Assembly: GCA_003669585.1 (NCBI GenBank)
Contig: QWOQ01000017.1
Coordinates: 248,001-312,000, forward strand
Source of the DNA: Planctomycetota bacterium
Lineage (GTDB): Bacteria; Planctomycetota; Planctomycetia; Pirellulales; UBA1268
DNA length: 64,000 nucleotides
Direction of reading: 5' to 3'
Positions 19,574 through 28,412 of this stretch are shown piece after piece. The notes below the pieces were generated by a model. That model worked only from the letters and a program-made list of their open reading frames with translations. It had not been told where the DNA came from and did not search any database. The translations under genes were made by a program, and so were the position numbers. Every line of letters begins with the position of its first letter. The first letter of the stretch is position 1.

Positions 19574-20449
19574 ATGCCAACTTCGAGACGTACTTTGTTG
19601 ACGGGTGCGGCAGCCGCCTCTGCTGCCGGACTGGCGGCGATTGGCTTGGAGACTTTTTTTTTGTGTCCGCGCCGGGTCGTGACGAGCCGCCATATCTTTT
19701 CAAGCGATCACTCTGTTTTCACGCCAAGCGATTCGGTTTCTGCGCCTGCTGATCCTCTTGCAAAAACAATTCGAATCGTTCACCTGAGCGATCTTCATTT
19801 GCATGCGTGCGGAACATTTCAAAAACTGATTGTTGATCACGTTGCGCAGGCTGCCGCAGATCTGCTGGTCTTTACAGGTGACTCAATCGATTCTTCACGC
19901 GGCGAGGACTTCTTAAAACGTTTTCTGAGCATGATTCCTCCTCACGCTCATGCGATGGCGGTGCTTGGCAACTGGGAATATGGATCCGGAGTGCCGATCG
20001 ATCGCATCCGTGCGATCTACCACAACGCTGGCGTAGAACTACTCGTCAATCGCTCAATCGATCTTGTTATCAAGGGTATTCGCATTCGAATCACCGGGTT
20101 GGATGATCTGATTGGTGGTCAGCCTGATCCAACGTTGGCGATGGAGTCCGCCTCCTTTTCGATACCACATCACCTTCTTCTCGCGCATTGTCCAGCGGTT
20201 CGGGATCTTATTGCGTTTCCAACAACACATCCTATTTCTTTCCAACTCAGTGGCCACACGCATGGCGGTCAGGTTGCTCCCTTTGGAAGACCCATTGTCA
20301 CGCCTTGGGGGAGTGGGCGTTATGTAGCCGGCTGGTACTGCGACCATAGCCAGCCGCTCTATGTCTCGCGCGGTCTGGGAACTTCCACTATTCCAGTACG
20401 GCTGGGATCAACGCCTGAAGTTGTTGTAATCGATTGGCTTCTGAGTTGA
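19574..20449 (+). CDS. Tat-type metallophosphoesterase
   Basis: 291 residues. The N-terminus SRRTLLTGAAAAS is Tat-like, so the protein is probably exported or membrane-anchored. The calcineurin-like metal motifs are in order: D73 and H75 (HLSDLHLH), D103 (TGDSID), N133 (GNWEY), H205 (LAHCP), H228 and H230 (SGHTHGGQ). The GNH block has Trp134 in place of the usual histidine, which normally acts as the proton donor, so the reaction may differ or be slower. Overall it resembles the YkuE group of phosphohydrolases. It starts 6 nt after the esterase stop. Confidence 0.9.
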   Translation: MPTSRRTLLTGAAAASAAGLAAIGLETFFLCPRRVVTSRHIFSSDHSVFTPSDSVSAPADPLAKTIRIVHLSDLHLHACGTFQKLIVDHVAQAAADLLVFTGDSIDSSRGEDFLKRFLSMIPPHAHAMAVLGNWEYGSGVPIDRIRAIYHNAGVELLVNRSIDLVIKGIRIRITGLDDLIGGQPDPTLAMESASFSIPHHLLLAHCPAVRDLIAFPTTHPISFQLSGHTHGGQVAPFGRPIVTPWGSGRYVAGWYCDHSQPLYVSRGLGTSTIPVRLGSTPEVVVIDWLLS

Positions 20450-20629
20450 ATTGGGATGTCCGAAAGCCGCAGCCTCCCACACGTTCGATACAGGCCGCAT
20501 AACGATCCATCTCGACCTGTCTTGTGTACTTCGCCCGGCTACCAAGTCGATAGATCATTTCGAAGGGTTTCTCTTTGAACCAGATCTTTGGACTTCTTGT
20601 GTCGCGTTAAGAAAGGCTTTGTTTCTTTT

Positions 20630-21502
20630 ATGTGTCCTCAGCCCCGAAAGCAGCCGAACGCAGCCGTACAAAATCCTTTTGAAACCTACCTCCGCGACAT
20701 TAACGGAACTGCACTTTTAAACGCTGACCAAGAGAAGACCCTTGCACGGGCGATCGCCAAAGGTGATGCACATGCCCGCGATCATATGATTCGAGCAAAC
20801 CTTCGGCTGGTGGTAAATATTGCTCGCGGATATGCCAATCGCGGCCTCGCACTCCCAGACCTGATTGAAGAAGGAAATCTCGGACTTCTGCGTGCCGTCG
20901 AGGGTTTTGATCCAAATGTCGGAACACGATTCAGCACTTACGCAAGTTACTGGATTAAACAGTCCATCAAGCGGGCTTTGATCAATTCTGGAAAGACGAT
21001 TCGGATTCCGGCCTACATGGTCGAACTTCTTTCAAAGTGGCGCCGAGCCACAGCGCGTCTTTCCGACTGTCTTGGGCGCAATCCAACGCATGAAGAGATC
21101 GCGCGAATGCTAGGATTGGCTCGCAAAAAACTCCCCATTATCAAAAAGGCGATTCGTATTCATCAAGCGGTGCCTCAGGTTGAACAGACCGACGGTGGCT
21201 GGTCGATGGGAGAAATGATCCGTGACGAGAATATTCAAAATCCGGCCGATGTGCTTCTCGATGCAGATACCTTACAGCACGTTTTATTAAAAATTGAAAA
21301 ACTTGACACCCGTGCTGCGACGATTCTCCGGTTGCGATTTGGATTAGGTGGTGGTGAACCGATGACTCTCAAGCAGATTGGGGCGGTTCTAGGACTGACG
21401 CGAGAGCGAGTGCGGCAAATCGAATCGGAAACACTTGCCAGCCTCGCACTCGAACTTGATGGCGTCCGCACTGCGAAAGTCGAGCTTCGACATGGTGCCT
21501 AA
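20630..21502 (+). CDS. RNA polymerase sigma-70 family sigma factor
   Basis: 290 residues from the ATG at 20630. Region 1.2 (NPFETYLRDINGTALLNADQ), region 2 (DLIEEGNLGLLRAVEGFDP and RFSTYASYWIKQSIKRAL) and region 4 (LRLRFGLGGGEPMTLKQIG, then LTRERVRQIESETLASL) are complete, and region 3 lies between. This is the layout of RpoD/RpoS-type group 1-2 sigma factors. The protein lacks the long region 1.1, so it is more likely an alternative primary-like (group 2) sigma factor than the housekeeping one. Its stop overlaps the apt start by 11 nt, so expression is probably coupled. Confidence 0.94.
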   Translation: MCPQPRKQPNAAVQNPFETYLRDINGTALLNADQEKTLARAIAKGDAHARDHMIRANLRLVVNIARGYANRGLALPDLIEEGNLGLLRAVEGFDPNVGTRFSTYASYWIKQSIKRALINSGKTIRIPAYMVELLSKWRRATARLSDCLGRNPTHEEIARMLGLARKKLPIIKKAIRIHQAVPQVEQTDGGWSMGEMIRDENIQNPADVLLDADTLQHVLLKIEKLDTRAATILRLRFGLGGGEPMTLKQIGAVLGLTRERVRQIESETLASLALELDGVRTAKVELRHGA

Positions 21503-22037
21503 CGCACAGCCTTCCAACAACAATATCGCTCTCGGCCAGTTTGTCCGCGACGTGGTCGATTTCCCAAAACCGGGCATTCTCTTTCGTGACATCACGCCGC
21601 TCTTGGGTGATGCTTGCGCGATGTCGAGTGCAATCGAACAGTTACTGGCACCGTGGCGAGAAACCAAAATCGATCGAATCGCGGCAGTCGAGGCGCGAGG
21701 ATTTCTTTTTGCTGCTCCGATGGCAATCGCGCTTGGAGTGGGACTCATTCCGATTCGAAAACCAGGAAAACTGCCCTTCGTCACGATCTCCCACGAGTAT
21801 GCGTTGGAGTATGGAACTGATCGATTGGAGATGCATGCTGACTCTCTTACTGCCGGTCAGCGAGTACTCTTGGTCGACGATGTCTTAGCCACTGGAGGAA
21901 CAGCAGGGGCCTGCGCCACATTGGTGGAACGCTCGGGTGCAAAAGTAGTGGGCTGTGCGTTTCTGCTCGAACTCAAAGCTCTCGGCGGCCGGGAGCGTCT
22001 TTCGCCCCATCGAATTGAAAGCGTACTGGTTTACTAA
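21492..22037 (+). CDS. apt: Adenine phosphoribosyltransferase
   Basis: 181 residues, the standard length for Apt. It salvages adenine with PRPP to give AMP in the cytoplasm. Diagnostic parts are FPKPGILFRDITPLL near the N-terminus, VEARGFLFAAPMA, a GLIPIRKPGKLP loop, and the PRPP-binding signature VLLVDDVLATGGTAGA. I chose the ATG at 21492, inside the end of the sigma factor gene (overlap 21492-21502), because the conserved region begins soon after it; in-frame starts farther upstream would lie deeper in the sigma gene. Confidence 0.93.
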   Translation: MVPNAQPSNNNIALGQFVRDVVDFPKPGILFRDITPLLGDACAMSSAIEQLLAPWRETKIDRIAAVEARGFLFAAPMAIALGVGLIPIRKPGKLPFVTISHEYALEYGTDRLEMHADSLTAGQRVLLVDDVLATGGTAGACATLVERSGAKVVGCAFLLELKALGGRERLSPHRIESVLVY

Positions 22038-22076
22038 TTGCTTCGCCGCTTTCTTCGAGACTGCATTTTTTCTCGT

Positions 22077-22114
22077 TCGCGACTGTCTCTGCAATACTGT
22101 CTCTCAAGTCGCGA
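22077..22114. repeat. Inverted repeat enclosing a direct repeat
   Basis: Perfect 8-bp arms TCGCGACT (22077-22084) and AGTCGCGA (22107-22114) flank two copies of ACTGTCTCT (22082-22090 and 22096-22104). It lies between apt and the gamma-glutamyltransferase gene. There is no T-tract directly after it, so a terminator is unproven; an operator is equally possible. Confidence 0.55.
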
Positions 22115-22211
22115 TGAAGAACTAATGTTCGGCCTTACACAAGAGCCTTCTCCATTTTTATATTTCGTCGCACCAATGCGTCTAAACACTTTTCCTTGAC
22201 GGACTCCTGCG

Positions 22212-23891
22212 ATGAAATATCCCGTTTTTTTTAGAAGCCATCTTCTGGCGATTATTTTACTTGGGCTAACGTGGACCCAAGGGGTGACACAGGAAATTTC
22301 TTGGCATGCCTCCGGGAAAAACGGTGCCGTCGCAGCAGGTCATGCAGATTCTGTTTTGATCGGGTTACGTATTCTCGAGCGAGGAAAAACGGCAGCCGAT
22401 GCGGCAGCGGCGACGATTCTTGCGCTGTCGGTCACCGATTACGGTGCCTTCGCGATTGGAGGTGAAGTTCCGCTATTGATCTATGATGCTCATGTGAAGC
22501 GAGTCAGGGTGCTCAGTGGTGTTGGCGGGGCGCCTCTCTCTCCTGAAGCCATAGCGTCGTTTTACAACCATGGAATTCCGGCGACAGGCAGTATGAAGGC
22601 AGCGCCTGTGCCTGGTGTTGTAGACCTTGTTGTCGAACTTTTGAAGTTGTCGGGAACTATCTCCTTCGAAGAGGCAGTAGCGCCCACGCTCGCCTTGCTC
22701 GACCGTGGCAATCAGAACTGGCATCCGAAGCTTGCCGTCACGCTCCGCACGCTTGTTGAAGCCGAACGCCTCGCTTCTGGAACACGGGAAAATAAACTGA
22801 CCGCCGCACGCGATTGCTTTTATCGAGGAAGCGTGGCCGATCAGCTCGAAGCTTGGTACATCGCCACCGGAGCTTTGCTGCGGAAGAAAGATTTGGAAGC
22901 CCACGTCACTCACATTGAAGACCCAGTGACAGTCGACTATCACGGCTACACTATTTGCAAATGCGGGCCTTGGACGCAAGGTCCAGTTCTCTGTCAGAAT
23001 CTAAAGATCCTTGAAGGCTTTGCGCTGCATACATTGCAGCATCTTTCCCCCGATTACATTCACCTTGTGACCGAGGCGATGAAACTTGGATACGCTGACC
23101 GCGACGAGTATTACGCGGATCCTCGCTTTTCAAACGTGCCAATGGCCGAATTACTTTCTGAGGATTATGCGATCGTTCGACGTTCTCTCATTGACCTTCA
23201 AGAAGCGTCGCTCGATCGCAGACCGGGAGATCCCATTGGAGTGCGGGCACTCAAAATATCTGCTCTGCCAGAGAATGAGTCGATCTCAATAATCAAGCAA
23301 GACACCACGACTTGCGTTGTGGCTGATCGCTGGGGAAATGTCGTTGCAGCAACACCGAGTTGCAATATGCTCACCAACACACCTGGGCCATCGGGAGTCA
23401 ACACGGGCAATCGTGTTCGTAGCATGAACACTGATCCGAATCATCCCAATCGAGTTGAGGCTGGCAAGCGACCTCGGGTCACGCTCACTCCCACGCTGGT
23501 TCTCAAAAATGGATTTCCGATACTGGCCGTGAGCGTCGCCGGTGGAGATTTTCAGGATCAAACTGGACTCAATGTGTTACTCAATCACATCGACTTTGGA
23601 ATGCTGCCCAAAGAAGCCGTTTCCGCACCCCGCTTTTATACGAATCATCATCAGGACTCATTCAATCCCAGTCCGGATCGTCAAACAACGTTTGTGGGTC
23701 GAGGTGAACTATGCGTCAACGACGAGATATCGTCCGAGGTACGACACAGTCTCGCAGACCGAGGCCACATCATAAAAAAAACCGCCGGCCCAATCGGAAT
23801 GCCGGTGATGATCTTCATCGAACCTGGCACTGGGATGATCTATGCCGCTGGAGATCCAAAAGCCAATCGGCACGCAGGTGCTCTTCCGTAA
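22212..23891 (+). CDS. Gamma-glutamyltransferase family protein
   Basis: 559 residues with a signal peptide (about 1-26). The family is clear from GKNGAVAAGHADSVLIGLRIL, GKTAADAAAATILALSVTD, and the autoprocessing site DTTTCVVADRWGNVVAAT. The nucleophile should be Thr365, where the precursor would cut itself into large and small subunits. The residue two after it is Thr367, where classical enzymes have His (TTH). The conserved arginine of glutamate-binding GGTs is not obvious in the N-terminal part, so the substrate could be another gamma-glutamyl or amide compound. It probably acts in the periplasm in glutathione or peptide use. Confidence 0.88.
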   Translation: MKYPVFFRSHLLAIILLGLTWTQGVTQEISWHASGKNGAVAAGHADSVLIGLRILERGKTAADAAAATILALSVTDYGAFAIGGEVPLLIYDAHVKRVRVLSGVGGAPLSPEAIASFYNHGIPATGSMKAAPVPGVVDLVVELLKLSGTISFEEAVAPTLALLDRGNQNWHPKLAVTLRTLVEAERLASGTRENKLTAARDCFYRGSVADQLEAWYIATGALLRKKDLEAHVTHIEDPVTVDYHGYTICKCGPWTQGPVLCQNLKILEGFALHTLQHLSPDYIHLVTEAMKLGYADRDEYYADPRFSNVPMAELLSEDYAIVRRSLIDLQEASLDRRPGDPIGVRALKISALPENESISIIKQDTTTCVVADRWGNVVAATPSCNMLTNTPGPSGVNTGNRVRSMNTDPNHPNRVEAGKRPRVTLTPTLVLKNGFPILAVSVAGGDFQDQTGLNVLLNHIDFGMLPKEAVSAPRFYTNHHQDSFNPSPDRQTTFVGRGELCVNDEISSEVRHSLADRGHIIKKTAGPIGMPVMIFIEPGTGMIYAAGDPKANRHAGALP

Positions 23892-23938
23892 CATTTTTCT
23901 GATTGACTTTTTTGTGAAACAATCGCTTAAAACAAAGT

Positions 23939-24742
23939 CTAAAAACGATACCCAAATCCGGCATCTGAAAAAAAGTGCGCGGCGTCGTTGGTGATTCCCC
24001 ATCCCACGCGAATACCAAGTTCGAGGTTCTTGGCAAGAATGAAGTGAGTTCCGGGACTCAAAAATGAACTCGTTTTTTCGTGTGGAAGGCCGTCGGTGGT
24101 TGTGGAGAAAAATTCTCCGTGCACTTCCCATCGCTCGGTGACAGGGAGACGCAGAACAATCGATGGTGACCACTTGTTGAACCATCCTTCGCTTCCCTCG
24201 GCGTAGACGTAACGAATTGCGGTATCGAGTCGCCATTCGTTCGCAAGCTTCCAGCCGATGGCAACGGTGGGCACCGGGGCGGTTCCAAACAAATCACCGG
24301 AGGTCGGTGTAAAGCCTTCTACGATGACGCAGCTTTGAGGAATCCAGCCAGATTGCTCGGTTGTGATCGCTTTGAATCCGAAAAGAACATTTGATTCGTA
24401 GGCGACAGTGCCGTCTCCCCGCCCTTCGCTTCCTTCAGCATTCGTTACGAGATACCCACCGGCATTCTCCACGTAACTCACCCCAAACCGCCATTCGAAA
24501 CGATCGGTTGCACCACATCGGCAGAGCAACTCGGGATAACTATTGGTGGGCGGTGTGGTGCGGTTATCAATAAAAACGTAGGAGCCTTCGATGAGCGATT
24601 GTCCCGGCATGATCGTAAAAGTTGAGGGGGTAAAGGCATCGCGATCGGTTCCAAGATCGGAGAATTCTTGTGCGTCGATCGAGGCGAAGAAAATCACCTT
24701 CCAGAAAACGACGAAGTACACAATGAGCTGCCATACTCGCAT
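23939..24742 (-). CDS. Outer-membrane beta-barrel-like protein
   Basis: 267 residues from the ATG at 24742, the start of a signal peptide (MRVWQLIVYFVVFWKVIFFA). After it there is a Gly- and aromatic-rich series of alternating strands (FEWRFGVSYVENAGGY, WRLDTAIRYVYAEG, WEVHGEFFSTTTDG, LELGIRVGWGITND) ending in GFGYRF with a terminal Phe. This is how small outer-membrane barrels and the phenol/MetA-type 'transporter' family look. A GTG at 24844 would extend it without adding features. It is related in style to the protein at 29468-30514. Its stop is 48 nt from the stop of the GGT gene (convergent). Confidence 0.75.
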   Translation of the reverse strand: MRVWQLIVYFVVFWKVIFFASIDAQEFSDLGTDRDAFTPSTFTIMPGQSLIEGSYVFIDNRTTPPTNSYPELLCRCGATDRFEWRFGVSYVENAGGYLVTNAEGSEGRGDGTVAYESNVLFGFKAITTEQSGWIPQSCVIVEGFTPTSGDLFGTAPVPTVAIGWKLANEWRLDTAIRYVYAEGSEGWFNKWSPSIVLRLPVTERWEVHGEFFSTTTDGLPHEKTSSFLSPGTHFILAKNLELGIRVGWGITNDAAHFFSDAGFGYRF

Positions 24743-25043
24743 TGATTGTCGATATACTGTTCGTTTTTCCAACGTTGTCTTGATTTCACGCTTCACCAAT
24801 TCACTGTCGGCGTTTCGAATTGAGAAACACTGATTTTTTGCCACAAACCTCTCGAGAGCCCCCCCTTTACCCTCTCTGATGTCGGGAAAACAGGGATTTT
24901 ATGCGTCACATTCACACCTGATCTGTGTCTCAACAACCGGGAAGAATCGTTGCCAGAAACATTCTCACTACGATTATGATGCTCATCTGAGCACATGTGG
25001 GATGAGTTCGCTTCGAGAACACCTCTGGTTTCACTCTGCATTC
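24743..25043 (+). other. Divergent intergenic region
   Basis: 301 bases between the barrel-like gene and the aminotransferase gene. The aminotransferase frame stays open back to an ATG at 24879, but that part is His/Cys/Ser-rich and unlike the family. No repeat or RNA gene was seen. Confidence 0.4.
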
Positions 25044-26480
25044 ATGTCTTTGCACCGCGATCAACGTGACCGTGATATTTTTGCGGCCAGTCCGCTAGTA
25101 GATGAATCCGCATCGAGTGGCAATATCCAACGTCTGCGCACTCGCGATCAATCGATACTCATTCATTCACTCCACTCACAGTCGCTGCAAAACAGTGCGC
25201 ACGTCTGGGTTCGAGGACAAGGTGCAGTACTCGTCGATCAAGACGGTAAGGAATATCTCGATGCCATTTCAGGGCTTTGGAACGTCATTCTCGGTCACGG
25301 TCGCCGTGAGCTTGTTGATGCAGCTGCCTCACAAATGAGCCGCCTGGCGTATGCATCGGGATATACCGGCAGTTCAAATCTTCCATCCATTGAGCTGGGA
25401 GAACGTCTGAGCGAACTGTGTTACCCATCGATGGGTGGATTTTTCTTTGGGACTGGTGGTGCTGAGGCCGTTGATGCAGCTGTCAAAACGGCGCGATGGT
25501 GGTGGAAACTTCAAAGCCAAGGCGACAAAATTGCGGTGATCGGAAGGCAGTACGGCTACCACGGCACCGGCATGGTGGCGATGAGCGCCACAGGTTTACC
25601 AGCCTACTGGCCGATGTTTGAACCGCGCATTCCCAATTTCGAAATTGTTGAAAGTCCTTATCCGTATCGGTTCAATGCCGAATCACACCGTCGTGGCAAG
25701 GATGACCTGCGTTCTCCAGGAATCATTGCGGCCGATTTGGTCGAAGAGGCAATCCTGCGTCTGGGTGCGGGGCAGGTTGCTTGCGTGATCGCAGAGCCTG
25801 TTCAGGGCGCCGGGGGTGTGATCGTTCCACCGGATGACTATTGGCCAAGGCTGCGCGCCATCTGCACTCAGCACAATGTTCTTCTGATTGCCGATGAAAT
25901 TATCACAGGCTTTGGACGTACCGGTGACTGGTTTGGTTTGTCACGATGGAATGTTGAGCCCGATCTGGTTTGCTTTGCAAAAGGAATTACCAACGGCTCT
26001 ATTCCTCTTTCGGGCGTCGGGTTTCGCCGCGACATTGCTGATGCTATTCGATCCGCAGAAGGTCGCCAGACGTGGATGCACGCGGCCACATGTTCGGGTC
26101 ATCCGGTTGCCTGCGCAGTTGCACTTGCAACGCTAGATGTTCTCCAATCCGAAGGTCTTCTCGAACGAGTCATTTCGCTTGGAGAGCGACTCCGCAGCGG
26201 TCTCGCCTCGCTCGAATCACTTTCCCATGTCGGGCAAACGCGAGGCGTCGGCCTGATGGCGGCTGTTGAACTGGTATCAGATCGTTCAAGCCGCGCCGAA
26301 TACCGACCCGAAGAACGAATCGGCCCACGAGTCCATGCCGCGGCGCAGGCCCGCGGGATGTTCAGTCGTTTGCGTGGCGACGTTTTTAATCTTGCCCCCT
26401 GCTATGTTTCTACAGAATCTCAAATTGATTCCATCGTTGAAATTCTTGGCGAATCAATTCGTGAAGTCACCGGTGATTAG
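25044..26480 (+). CDS. Class III pyridoxal-phosphate aminotransferase
   Basis: 478 residues from the ATG at 25044; ATGs at 25002 and 24879 are also in frame. Class III motifs are complete: VDQDGKEYLDAISGLWN at 65-80, FFGTGGAEAVDAAVK, GYHG at 171-174, the Asp284 block LLIADEIITGFGRTGDWFG, and the PLP lysine Lys313 in CFAKGITNGSIPLSG. These enzymes move amino groups from omega-amino acids, diamines or beta-alanine to pyruvate or 2-oxoglutarate. The family pattern (SGLWN, GRTG, THAATCSGHP-like HAATCSGHP) resembles the omega-amino acid:pyruvate group, but the exact substrate is open. It stands alone on the plus strand, ahead of floA. Confidence 0.92.
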   Translation: MSLHRDQRDRDIFAASPLVDESASSGNIQRLRTRDQSILIHSLHSQSLQNSAHVWVRGQGAVLVDQDGKEYLDAISGLWNVILGHGRRELVDAAASQMSRLAYASGYTGSSNLPSIELGERLSELCYPSMGGFFFGTGGAEAVDAAVKTARWWWKLQSQGDKIAVIGRQYGYHGTGMVAMSATGLPAYWPMFEPRIPNFEIVESPYPYRFNAESHRRGKDDLRSPGIIAADLVEEAILRLGAGQVACVIAEPVQGAGGVIVPPDDYWPRLRAICTQHNVLLIADEIITGFGRTGDWFGLSRWNVEPDLVCFAKGITNGSIPLSGVGFRRDIADAIRSAEGRQTWMHAATCSGHPVACAVALATLDVLQSEGLLERVISLGERLRSGLASLESLSHVGQTRGVGLMAAVELVSDRSSRAEYRPEERIGPRVHAAAQARGMFSRLRGDVFNLAPCYVSTESQIDSIVEILGESIREVTGD

Positions 26481-26713
26481 GGCCGATTGCGAGTTTCCCG
26501 AAGGACAGTTCTCCTTTTCAGGCTTCCCTGGCTTCGATTCTCAAAGGATTGAGGGGGTTCACAAACGCATCCTGACGCCTGAAATGATTGGATTGCCGCT
26601 TCATTTTTTCACTTTTTCGGGAGCTCCTTTCCCTGTGAGCAAACCCGAACTACTCTTGCTTGGTGTTGTTCGGTCCATTCCGCGTTTACAGCTTTCACAG
26701 AGAATACCTGCCA

Positions 26714-27709
26714 ATGCTTTCCATACTCGCTCAGCAACTTCCTCAAGGCTTACAAGACGTTTCCATCGTTGTCGTGCTTGGGGTTCTCTTGAGTCTCATT
26801 GCACTGATGTTTGTTATTTTGATCTTTAGCTATGGACAGATATGGTTTCAGGCCTACTGGTCAAAAGCCCGTGTCACGTTTGCAGAACTCGTTGGTATGA
26901 GTCTGCGTCAAGTCAACGCGCGCACTATCGTACAAGCCACGATTATGGCAACGCAGGCAGGACTTGGACGCGATATTACAACTCGCAAACTTGAGGCGCA
27001 CTACCTCGCGGGCGGCGATGTGCCACGATTAATTCGTGCACTGATTGCTGCGCATCGTGCTGATCTCGATCTCGATTTTGACAGAGCATGTGCCATTGAT
27101 CTCGCAGGACGCGATGTGCTCGATGCCGTTCAGACAAGTGTCAATCCAAAGGTGATTGATTGTCCCGATTCCGCCAGTGGGAAGACGACCCTTTCGGCGG
27201 TTGCAAAAAATGGTGTTGAGCTCAAAATTCGTGCTCGGGTGACAGTGCGCACCAATCTTCAGCAGCTGATCGGCGGAGCAACCGAAGAAACTATTATTGC
27301 CCGGGTCGGCGAAGGAATTATCACCTCGATTGGATCTGCAGACAGCCACTTTACGGTAATGGAACATCCCGATCAGATTTCCAAGGCCGTGTTGCATCGC
27401 GGACTCGATGCACAAACCGCTTTTCAGATTGTCTCGATCGATATTGCTGACATTGATGTGGGAGAAAATATCGGCGCCCGACTGCAGGCCGATCAGGCCG
27501 AAGCTGATACTCGTGTTGCGCGTGCGAAGGCCGAAGAGCGACGCAGTTTTGCAATTGCTCGTGAACAGGAAATGAAGGCTGCTGTTTCTGAGAATCGCGC
27601 CAGAGTCTTGAGTGCCGAGGCGCAAGTTCCAAAAGCGATGAGCGAGGCGTTTCGAGCCGGCCGAATTGGGAGTTCATCGTTCACAAGCGGTCCATCGTCT
27701 TCGATATAA
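26714..27709 (+). CDS. floA: Flotillin-like protein FloA
   Basis: 331 residues, the same as known FloA proteins (UPF0365). A short N-terminus is followed by one membrane segment (about residues 15-37), then the family core: [61 protein letters not shown], and the C-terminal coiled-coil [19 protein letters not shown] and [12 protein letters not shown]. FloA forms membrane foci that organise membrane microdomains. The ATG at 26714 gives the standard N-terminus; a TTG at 26660 would add 18 residues. No nfeD gene lies upstream, unlike many floA loci. Confidence 0.94.
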   Translation: MLSILAQQLPQGLQDVSIVVVLGVLLSLIALMFVILIFSYGQIWFQAYWSKARVTFAELVGMSLRQVNARTIVQATIMATQAGLGRDITTRKLEAHYLAGGDVPRLIRALIAAHRADLDLDFDRACAIDLAGRDVLDAVQTSVNPKVIDCPDSASGKTTLSAVAKNGVELKIRARVTVRTNLQQLIGGATEETIIARVGEGIITSIGSADSHFTVMEHPDQISKAVLHRGLDAQTAFQIVSIDIADIDVGENIGARLQADQAEADTRVARAKAEERRSFAIAREQEMKAAVSENRARVLSAEAQVPKAMSEAFRAGRIGSSSFTSGPSSSI

Positions 27710-28016
27710 TTCAATCGAGGACGCGATTCACGCGCATCGAAGCTCCCAGACTTCCAAAACTTCCGAAACTGCGCAGGAAATTTCAACGCAGAGCGAACAC
27801 TCTACCCATACTGCATGAACCCCCATTGCATGCCGGAAATGTCAGCCTGAATTTGCACGGCGGTAAAAATCGGCCCAACTTCAAGGCGGTCGTGAGCCGA
27901 TATCTCTTCTCGGACAGGGCGGGCATTTCAACAACGGATTGCTCTTTTGTGCGGCCAGTCATGATGACCACGGCCGCGAAAACATTTTTCGCCTTTCGGC
28001 AGAGGGAGTTTGCCAG
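27710..28016 (+). other. Intergenic region after floA
   Basis: 307 bases. Frames on both strands are short and match no family. I saw no clear terminator. The small gene at 28017 has its own GGGAG ribosome site. Confidence 0.4.
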
Positions 28017-28262
28017 ATGTCACTCAGAAAGCTTCGAGTCTATAACGGTCCAGAAGTAACAAAGTCATCAGTTTCAACACTTCACGATTTCAATCGCGAC
28101 AAAGTGCGTGTGACGCTTGGCGAGGTGCTTCCCATCTTGGCCGATGCGGTCGCAAGCGATCGCACATGGCTCTCAGATTTTGCAGACGATGAGATTTCGA
28201 TCTCGTCAGATCTTTACGACGTTCTGCAGGCCTATCGTCACTTTCGTCGTCCAGGTGCTTGA
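28017..28262 (+). CDS. Small hypothetical protein
   Basis: 81 residues, not recognised. GGGAG lies about 8 nt before the ATG at 28017, a good sign of a real gene. The sequence is even in composition with a helix-forming middle (KVRVTLGEVLPILADAVASD), ends in acidic/aromatic residues, and has no signal peptide or membrane segment, so it is probably a small cytoplasmic protein. It follows floA by about 300 nt on the same strand and is convergent with the hydrolase gene. Confidence 0.6.
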   Translation: MSLRKLRVYNGPEVTKSSVSTLHDFNRDKVRVTLGEVLPILADAVASDRTWLSDFADDEISISSDLYDVLQAYRHFRRPGA

Positions 28263-28412
28263 TTCACTTTGAAAATTGACCAGTGGCAATGAGTTGCCGA
28301 TGGTGCATCGACGCTCCGTCGCCTGCTCATGCATATTCATACCGTGGTCACGCTCATAAAAGCTGCTCGGGAAATTTCTTCACTTTTCTGTGGAGAACGA
28401 ACGAGCGGTTTT

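Noticed and set aside
23892..23938. Terminator between the convergent GGT and barrel-like genes
   Set aside because: A 5-bp stem (gattg/caatc) around a long loop is too weak to claim.
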